From: Bordetella genomosp. 10
GTDB lineage: Bacteria > Pseudomonadota > Gammaproteobacteria > Burkholderiales > Burkholderiaceae_B
NCBI RefSeq assembly: GCF_002261225.1
Contig: NZ_NEVM01000005.1
Span: 1,426,001 to 1,490,000, forward strand
Length of the DNA: 64,000 nt
Reading direction: 5' to 3'
Numbering within the stretch: position 1 is the first letter of the stretch; each line of letters begins with the position of its first letter. The position numbers and the translations under genes were made by a program. Below, piece by piece: positions 58,837-64,000 of the stretch. A model generated the notes under the pieces. The model had not been told where the DNA came from, did no database searches, and worked only from the letters and a program-made list of their open reading frames with translations.

Positions 58837-59108
58837 ATGAACAACATCGTCAACGGCGGCCGCGAGCGTGTCGCGCGTGCTCGTATCGCCTACCAAATCA
58901 TGCAGCGGGTCTATGACACCGCCAAGCCCAAGGCTATACGCCCGGCCAAACCAGTGCCGCCATCCGTAATGCCTATCCCTGGGGCGAGCGGCGCGTCTGG
59001 CCCTACAAAGCGTGGCTCCAGGCGCGCCGCGAATTCTTCGAGAAGCACGGCTTGCCGATCAAAGAGCGCATTCCGCTCGGCGACTCTGTGGGGGAGAATG
59101 ACTCGTGA
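58837..59108 (+). pseudogene. Small conserved plasmid-type gene with a frameshift
   Basis: MNNIVNGGRERVARARIAYQ through VYDTAKPK opens at 58837; near 58930 the reading continues in another frame as GYTPGQTSAAIRNAYPWGER then RVWPYKAWLQARREFFEKHG to a TGA at 59106. The second part closely resembles short plasmid/phage proteins containing AYPFGERxxWPYKVWL. Either a one-base change has broken the gene, or a frameshift at the CCCAAGG sequence is used. The length as joined would be about 90 residues. Confidence 0.6.
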
Positions 59109-59172
59109 TGGCTCGGCGGCACCGTACACCTCAATTTCCGGGTAAAAACCGACGGCAGCACAAGGGGCGACC

Positions 59173-59763
59173 ATGAGCGTCGAAGCATCCAGATGGGCCA
59201 TCCAGGCCGATGTTCAAAGATCCTCCTCCAAACTCGTTCTATTGAACTTGGCGCAGCTCGTACGCTATGACGCCGCCGAGTGGACCGCCTTCGCGTCCAT
59301 CGAATATTTGGCCAAGGTCACGCACCTGAACCGCAAGACAATGATCGACGCGCTGACCAGACTGCACGAGATGGGAGCGATTCAAGATACTGGAACCTTC
59401 ACGGCCTACTGGCGCTCCCGCGCCGGCGACGCGGCGCTCTCGGCCGACTGGTTCGAATCGTGGCGCCTGTGGGTCTTTCGTGAACACGACCCGCAGAAAG
59501 CCCACGACAAGTCCTGGCAGGACAGTTGGAGCGGCATCGTCGCCAAGGGCAAGTCCTTATGTCTGTATCGAGCGCCCGACAAGCCGGAAGCATATTTCAA
59601 GCTCAGGGTATCGAGGCGGCCCGGGTGCCTCCGCCTCATTGACACTTATTCACAGGTTAGGCCCGATTTTGGGACTAGTACCGAAATCAGGCTTAGCCCG
59701 AAACGGGTGTTTTGCCCGTCCCAATTTTGGGCGTCGCTAGTACCGAAAACGGTGCGTCGTTAG
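59173..59763 (+). CDS. Winged helix-turn-helix replication-initiator-like protein
   Basis: A 196-residue protein. Residues 10-75 hold a helix-turn-helix of the HTH_36 / replication protein O N-terminal kind (SIEYLAKVTHLNRKTMIDAL then TRLHEMGAI). The middle is Trp-rich (ADWFESWRLWVFREHD). The last 40 residues are encoded by repeated ACTAGTACCGAAA-type units, as in initiator genes of small plasmids or ICEs whose C-terminal coding DNA doubles as iterons. No catalytic motif is visible. The role in replication of an integrated element is inferred. Confidence 0.62.
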   Translation: MSVEASRWAIQADVQRSSSKLVLLNLAQLVRYDAAEWTAFASIEYLAKVTHLNRKTMIDALTRLHEMGAIQDTGTFTAYWRSRAGDAALSADWFESWRLWVFREHDPQKAHDKSWQDSWSGIVAKGKSLCLYRAPDKPEAYFKLRVSRRPGCLRLIDTYSQVRPDFGTSTEIRLSPKRVFCPSQFWASLVPKTVRR

Positions 59764-59780
59764 TACCGAAAACGGGACTC
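59680..59780 (+). repeat. Three iteron-like direct repeats
   Basis: TAGTACCGAAA recurs at about 59685, 59737 and 59761, with the last two extended to TAGTACCGAAAACGG and preceded by CGTCG. They overlap and follow the end of the HTH gene and precede an AT-rich stretch (TATATATAGGTTTTATAGG). This is the look of a plasmid origin; function is inference. Confidence 0.55.
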
Positions 59781-60164
59781 GATAGGTATATATAGGTTTT
59801 ATAGGTACAGAGAGAGACGCGCGCGAGGTGCCGGCCGAAAATTGACGACCGATCCGCCTACCCTCCCTGCGCTTCCTTTGCCCAGACCTCCGCTTCTTGC
59901 GACCGCTCGCGCGGCATCGCTGCGCCTGCACTCTCGGTGATCGCCTTGTCACAGGTCTCGATATCACCGTACACGGTCAGTAAGCGCCGCCGTATCTAGT
60001 GAACGAAAGCACGATGATCACGAGTTTGGGTTTCGACGGGACGTCCCTTCAAGCTTCAATGGCAAGCGTGAAGGGTCAAACGCAGTCCGAGTTTCTAACC
60101 GTACCCATTCGGGTCAACAGTTCACCGGCTACGACCAACGCCTGTTCGGCTCAAGCCCCAGCCC
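59781..60164. other. Region without a recognised gene after the iterons
   Basis: AT-rich DNA at 59785-59815 is followed by GC-richer sequence. Short open frames on both strands have no ribosome-binding sites and no recognisable protein. It may be the origin region or spacer of the integrated element. Confidence 0.4.
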
Positions 60165-60593
60165 TCAAGGCTCCAGATAAAAATCCAACGGAATAAACTC
60201 CACCGGCCGTCCCCCTTCTTCGCCTATCGTCGCGGCTGGCTGCAAGGATGCGAGGACTACCGCCTCGTCGCGACTGTCCGCCTCGATGATGAACAGGCCG
60301 CCCACCACTTCCTTCGACTCGATGTATGGCCCGTCGGTGACGCGGGTCTTGCCGCGTCGTGGTACAAGCGTCGCCCGCTTGCCCAGATCTCCAAGTGAGG
60401 CGGAAACCACAACCTTGCCAGTAGCGCGCATCTTTTCGTCCAGTGCGGGACATTGGCTTACCAGTTTCTTGACATCTTCCGGCACCATCACGTCGAATTT
60501 TCCTGGGGTAGAATAGGTCAAGCTGAGATATTTGATGAGATATCCTTTAGGTGGTGATGCTCTGAGGATGAAGCTGGGGTCGGAAATAGACAA
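60165..60593 (-). CDS. YCII-related (DGPF domain) protein
   Basis: A ferredoxin-like-fold protein of the YciI/DGPF family; catalytic role generally unknown. TRVTDGPYIESKEVVGGLF carries the DGP motif and the segment EADSRDEAVVLASLQPA the second helix. The only conventional starts in frame are a TTG at 60593 (142 residues) or internal ATG/GTG. The family normally begins with MKYL; here the aligned codon at 60536 is ATC, with AAAGGA six bases before it, so either ATC is the start or the original ATG has mutated. Confidence 0.75.
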   Translation of the reverse strand: MSISDPSFILRASPPKGYLIKYLSLTYSTPGKFDVMVPEDVKKLVSQCPALDEKMRATGKVVVSASLGDLGKRATLVPRRGKTRVTDGPYIESKEVVGGLFIIEADSRDEAVVLASLQPAATIGEEGGRPVEFIPLDFYLEP

Positions 60594-60807
60594 TCATCCG
60601 GGCTGTCTCGGCCACTTTAAGTCGATAGAGGGGCATCGGGCCCCTTAGCATCTCCCATGACCCATCGACGATTGCTTCGTCTCAGCGACCGGGCTGGCTG
60701 GTCGACTGCTCTTTCCAGGCAAAGCAGGCGCACGCGAGTCGATACCGGACCCAGCCGTCAATTGCTCTGGATCCAGTTCTGCGTGTCCTGGATGAACCAG
60801 GGGAGAT

Positions 60808-61008
60808 TCAGCTGCTCGCTTCGCCGGACTGGATGGTCAGGCGCTGGCCCAACGACCCAGAATTGCTGTTCGTAGCCTGTACGTTCGGAAATTTCTGACG
60901 CCGATAGTCCGGATCGGTTTGCCGTGGCGGATTGTTCGCGCAGGCGGCAATCGACGCGTACGCAAGCGTGACTAGGATGGGCCGCACTACCAATTGAAGG
61001 GGCTTCAT
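60808..61008 (-). CDS. Small lipoprotein of unknown function
   Basis: A 66-residue protein, MKPLQLVVRPILVTLAYASI then AACANNPPRQ, with a clear lipobox (SIAAC) near residue 23. The mature peptide is polar and Asn/Ser-rich. No partner gene in the neighbourhood explains it. AAGGGG upstream of the ATG supports translation. Confidence 0.6.
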   Translation of the reverse strand: MKPLQLVVRPILVTLAYASIAACANNPPRQTDPDYRRQKFPNVQATNSNSGSLGQRLTIQSGEASS

Positions 61009-61215
61009 GACGGGTCCCCGCGGCTCGGCACAGGCCGAAATGCCGCGATATCGATATCTATAAGCGTTGCCTTACCCGCAAACGGGTTGCTTCCGCCACG
61101 ATCGAGCCATGGGCGAGCACGCTACTTGCGAAGGAGGGATACTGGCGTCGACGGCGAGGGACGGGTCGTGGAACTGGGATTTACTGCCGGCCTACGGGCG
61201 GCGCGACCTGACCCG

Positions 61216-61356
61216 TTAGTTCGCGCTGCTTGGTAAGGCTTCCAAGGTTTGCCATTGCTCAGCAATAGCCAACAACTCTTCGCGATCGAATCGCGCATTG
61301 CGAACGATGCGATTGGCGTCGTCTGCCCTGAGTCGGTAGAGTTCGGAATCTTTCAT
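61216..61356 (-). CDS. Very small acidic protein (46 residues)
   Basis: Reading from the ATG at 61356 gives MKDSELYRLRADDANRIV then RNARFDREELLAIAEQWQ and a short tail to TAA at 61216. The pattern (SELYRLRA..A..I..A..REELLAIAEQW) resembles common short helical proteins of proteobacteria with one amphipathic helical hairpin. Function unknown. The ribosome-binding site is weak. Confidence 0.6.
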   Translation of the reverse strand: MKDSELYRLRADDANRIVRNARFDREELLAIAEQWQTLEALPSSAN

Positions 61357-61527
61357 TCTTTGTGCCTAATGTCTTCCTCGCCCAATGATATCGACATCGG
61401 CGTCGGATGACTGTATGCAATCAGTGGTATTCGAATCTAGGGCGTGTCGACCGGAAGACTGATTGACAAAAATAACCAAATCCTTCTCGCGCTGTCAGCG
61501 ACTAGGACCTCGAGCGGGAAATCCATC

Positions 61528-63423
61528 ATGCCTGACTCACGTCTGCCACTTGCCAGAGTCGGTGCCGCCGAAACGCCCCATATCAAGACGTTGACCGGGC
61601 TCGTCACGGCGGTTGTCGTGATCGCGGCACTGCGGTTTGGCCGAACCTTCCTGATCCCGGTTACGTTGGCGATCCTGCTGAGTTTCCTGATGGCGCCGCT
61701 GGTCGATCTATTGGCCCGCGCCAGATTGGGGCGCCACGCATCCGTTCTGCTTTCGGCACTCATCGGGCTGGGCTTGAGTGTGACGATTGCAGGGATCATC
61801 GGCGCCCAGGTCGGCTCGCTGGCCGATGAGTTGCCGAAATATCAGGCCGCGCTGGAGACCAAGGTCGAGCGATTCCAGGCCGTGGTCATCGGCGGCGCAG
61901 ACAACCTGATTTCCAAGGCGACCTCGACGATCAAGCGGATCGGTGGCGACCAAGGTCCCGGCAATGCGTCCTCCAAGCCCGCCCGCACATCCGCGGCCAC
62001 GGCGCCCAAGGCCGCACCGAGCGAGCCAGCCGAGTCGACGACGCTGATCTTCGCCCAGCGTCTGGTCGCGCCGATCCTGGGTCCTCTGGAAACGCTCGGT
62101 ATCGTCCTCATCGTCACCATATTTATCCTGCTGCAGCGCGAGGATCTGCGTGATCGACTGATACGCCTGTGCGGCACAAGCGACCTGCATCGAACGACGA
62201 CGGCGCTGGATGAAGCTGCCCACCGGTTGAGCCGGTACTTCGTGGCGCAGTTCGGAATCAACCTGGGCGCGGGTGTGATGGTGGCCATCGGCCTGTCGAT
62301 CATCGGGGTGCCGGGCGCAATTCTTTTGGGCGTGATGGCCGCTTGCCTCCGGTTCGTTCCGTACATCGGCATCTGGATCGCCGCGGTCCTCGCGCTCGCG
62401 CTTGCCGCGACCGGTCCGGACTGGTCCATGCTTTTCTGGACGCTGGGCCTCTTCGTCGCGGTCGACCTGTTGGCGGGCCAGGTCATGGAGCCCTGGCTAT
62501 ATGGCCGCAGCACGGGGCTTTCACCCGTGGCTGTCATCGTGGCGGCGATCTTCTGGAGCGGAATCTGGGGACCGGTGGGCCTGATTCTTTCGACGCCGTT
62601 GACCCTGTGCCTGGTCATCCTGGGCAGGCACGTCGAACGCCTGCAGTTCCTGGACGTGTTGTTCGGGGACAAGCCTCCGCTGACCCCCGCGACCACTTTC
62701 TACCAGCGGCTGTTGGCCGACGATCCGGACAGCGCGATCGAACAGGCCGAGGAGTTGTTGAAGACGATGAGCCTGGTCGATTACTACGACAAGGTCATGA
62801 TGGAAGGACTGCGCCTGGCGCGCAACGACGTGCTGCGCGGCGTGATACCGCCCGAACATCTGGCGCGCATGAAGGAAACCGTGGACGACATCGTGGATGG
62901 CTGCGGTGAACTGGCGGAGCCCGTGGAAGCCCCTGAGACTGCCGACGCCGGCCCCATGCCACCGGCTGGCGCGCCGGTATTGTGCATCGCTGGACGGGGC
63001 AGTTTCGACGATGCGTTGTCGGCTGTCCTGGCGCAGTTGCTGCGCAGGCACGGCATCGTGGTCGACACGGCGAACTACGCTCGCCATCCCAACAGGATTC
63101 AGGGCAACATGGAGCTCGGGGAAGTCGACAGGCTATGCGTGGTGTCGATGGATGCCGAATCGCCCCGGGCGTACCTGCGCGTGCTGGTCCATCGTCTGCA
63201 TGAGAGTGCGCCGCGCGCCACACTGTTGATCGGCCTCGCGCCAGCGGAATCCGTCCAGGAGAGCGGCCGATTCCCGCCGGCGACCGGAATCGCGACGTTC
63301 AGCGAATATGTCCAACGCCTGGTTCACACCGAGTGGGGCGGGCAGCCGGAAGCCCGGCCCCCCCCCGCCCTGAGCTCAGAGCGTCACGACGACCCGATGC
63401 CGGCCGCCGTCCAGGGGCACTAG
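61528..63423 (+). CDS. AI-2E / PerM-family membrane protein with a long soluble C-terminus
   Basis: A 631-residue protein. Residues about 15-375 form the AI-2E transporter fold with about eight helices: two N-terminal pairs, a periplasmic coiled coil (about 90-190), and the late block ILLGVMAACLRFVPYIGIWI and LLAGQVMEPWLYGRSTGLSP. From about 395 to 600 follows a soluble part with a Rossmann-like domain (VLCIAGRGSFDDALSAVLAQ; DRLCVVSMDAESPRAYLRVL). The family exports small molecules or moves ions; substrate is unknown. ATG at 61528 follows GGGA. The end overlaps the ndvB-like gene on the other strand by 48 bp. Confidence 0.82.
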   Translation: MPDSRLPLARVGAAETPHIKTLTGLVTAVVVIAALRFGRTFLIPVTLAILLSFLMAPLVDLLARARLGRHASVLLSALIGLGLSVTIAGIIGAQVGSLADELPKYQAALETKVERFQAVVIGGADNLISKATSTIKRIGGDQGPGNASSKPARTSAATAPKAAPSEPAESTTLIFAQRLVAPILGPLETLGIVLIVTIFILLQREDLRDRLIRLCGTSDLHRTTTALDEAAHRLSRYFVAQFGINLGAGVMVAIGLSIIGVPGAILLGVMAACLRFVPYIGIWIAAVLALALAATGPDWSMLFWTLGLFVAVDLLAGQVMEPWLYGRSTGLSPVAVIVAAIFWSGIWGPVGLILSTPLTLCLVILGRHVERLQFLDVLFGDKPPLTPATTFYQRLLADDPDSAIEQAEELLKTMSLVDYYDKVMMEGLRLARNDVLRGVIPPEHLARMKETVDDIVDGCGELAEPVEAPETADAGPMPPAGAPVLCIAGRGSFDDALSAVLAQLLRRHGIVVDTANYARHPNRIQGNMELGEVDRLCVVSMDAESPRAYLRVLVHRLHESAPRATLLIGLAPAESVQESGRFPPATGIATFSEYVQRLVHTEWGGQPEARPPPALSSERHDDPMPAAVQGH

Positions 63424-64000
63424 CGCCGGCCCTGGCTTCGACGGTTGAACCTCGCCATCGATGCTCACCGTCGTGACGCCGTGGCCCAGGCCGGACGCGT
63501 TGTCCACGCGTATTTCCAGGACGCTTCTGGCCACGGTCACGACCGCGTCGAATCCTTCCCACGCCGCCGGAAAGCACGGATTGATCTCCAACGCAGTGCC
63601 CATGCGGGTCAACCCCAGGATGCCTTCGACGCCGGCACGGTACATCCAACCCGCCGATCCTGTGTACCAGGTCCAGCCGCCGCGGCCTGCATGCGGCGCC
63701 ACGGAATAGACGTCCGCTGCGATGACGTAGGGCTCGACCTTGTAGCGCTGCACGTCCGCCGGTGTGCTGGCGTGATTGACCGGGTTGAGCATCGAAAAAA
63801 GATCGGACGCCTTGTCGCCATCGCCCAGCTTCGTATAGGCAAGAACCGCCCAGATCGCTGCGTGCGTATATTGGCCGCCATTCTCGCGCAATCCCGGCGG
63901 GTAGCCCTTGATATACCCCGGGTCGTGCGGGGTGCGATCGAACGGCGGGGTGAACAGCAATGCGAGGCCGTCGTCCCGGCGCACGAGATGGCGGTCCAGG
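63376..64000 (-). CDS. Cyclic beta-1,2-glucan synthase-type GH94 protein, C-terminal part (5' end outside the window)
   Basis: The last about 207 residues are visible: ALLFTPPFDRTPHDPGYIKG, PPGLRENGGQYTHAAIWAVL, AADVYSVAPHAGRGGWTWYT and GSAGWMYRAGVEGILGLTR, closing with a beta-sandwich and LVPLDGGRHRVVVTL. This is the GH94 glycoside phosphorylase domain that ends NdvB-type synthases, which make periplasmic cyclic glucans. The frame stays open to the right edge. It is a paralogue of, not identical to, the fragment at 56624. Confidence 0.85.
   Translation of the reverse strand, partial: LDRHLVRRDDGLALLFTPPFDRTPHDPGYIKGYPPGLRENGGQYTHAAIWAVLAYTKLGDGDKASDLFSMLNPVNHASTPADVQRYKVEPYVIAADVYSVAPHAGRGGWTWYTGSAGWMYRAGVEGILGLTRMGTALEINPCFPAAWEGFDAVVTVARSVLEIRVDNASGLGHGVTTVSIDGEVQPSKPGPALVPLDGGRHRVVVTL

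Noticed and set aside
59999..60196. A 65-codon plus-strand frame after the iterons
   Set aside because: Begins with GTG without ribosome-binding site, no family resemblance, and overlaps the YCII gene on the other strand.
1..64000. CRISPR arrays, tRNA or rRNA genes
   Set aside because: No regularly spaced repeats longer than a few units and no cloverleaf or rRNA-like sequence was noticed; a tRNAscan/Rfam run would be the decisive test.

Overview
The window is GC-rich and reads like the chromosome of a beta-proteobacterium of the Alcaligenaceae (Bordetella/Achromobacter type). Pointers are a Bug-type (TctC) solute receptor, a hut cluster of the HutF branch, a complete mdc malonate decarboxylase operon, many LysR/AraC/MarR regulators and dense, overlapping genes. 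Species assignment is inference.

Layout. 1-4098: an efflux adaptor (cut by the window edge) with its small YtcA-like partner, a CPA1 Na+/H+ antiporter and an AraC regulator. 4141-12816: a seven-gene leftward catabolic/transport operon (aldehyde dehydrogenase, flavoprotein dehydrogenase, livKHMGF) with a divergent LysR gene. 12776-15930: a second LysR gene, then a divergent marR/MFS pair sharing an overlapping double-palindrome operator. 16001-17792: an intact IS605-type element (tnpA, tnpB, omegaRNA region). 17811-25015: a fluoride-responsive cluster with three crcB-motif (fluoride) riboswitches within 4.4 kb. They lead a phasin-like gene, ilvD, and an operon of a His-rich unknown protein plus a P3A-type P-type ATPase. 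A prenyltransferase-fold gene and gpmA lie between them. No crcB or eriC gene is visible. The IS605 element sits inside the -35 box of the first riboswitch promoter: joining its two flanks restores TTGACG-17-TATCGT, the same promoter architecture that precedes the second riboswitch.

25012-29401: a GAF-GGDEF-globin-GAF-EAL cyclic-di-GMP protein and a ferritin-like protein with a good terminator. 29506-38581: histidine utilisation (hutF-hutI leftward; hutC-hutU-bug-ocd-phnD-like-hutD rightward) around a HutC operator; hutH and hutG are not here. 38582-46330: malonate decarboxylase (mdcA-C-D-E-G-B-H plus an AEC transporter), preceded by a trace of an AraC gene.

46598 to the end is patchwork accessory DNA. 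It holds a lipoprotein gene that loses its 3' end, a Fur-family regulator, a NodT/MacB efflux pair that has lost macA next to an IS256-family transposase, a FabZ-like protein without its catalytic His, a trypsin-like protease, a cold-shock protein and NhaA. Beyond these are two different 3' ends of cyclic beta-glucan synthase (ndvB) genes, one a frameshifted fragment, which bracket plasmid/ICE-like small genes with iteron-like repeats. An AI-2E/PerM family membrane protein precedes the second ndvB end, which runs off the window. No rRNA, tRNA or CRISPR array was seen.
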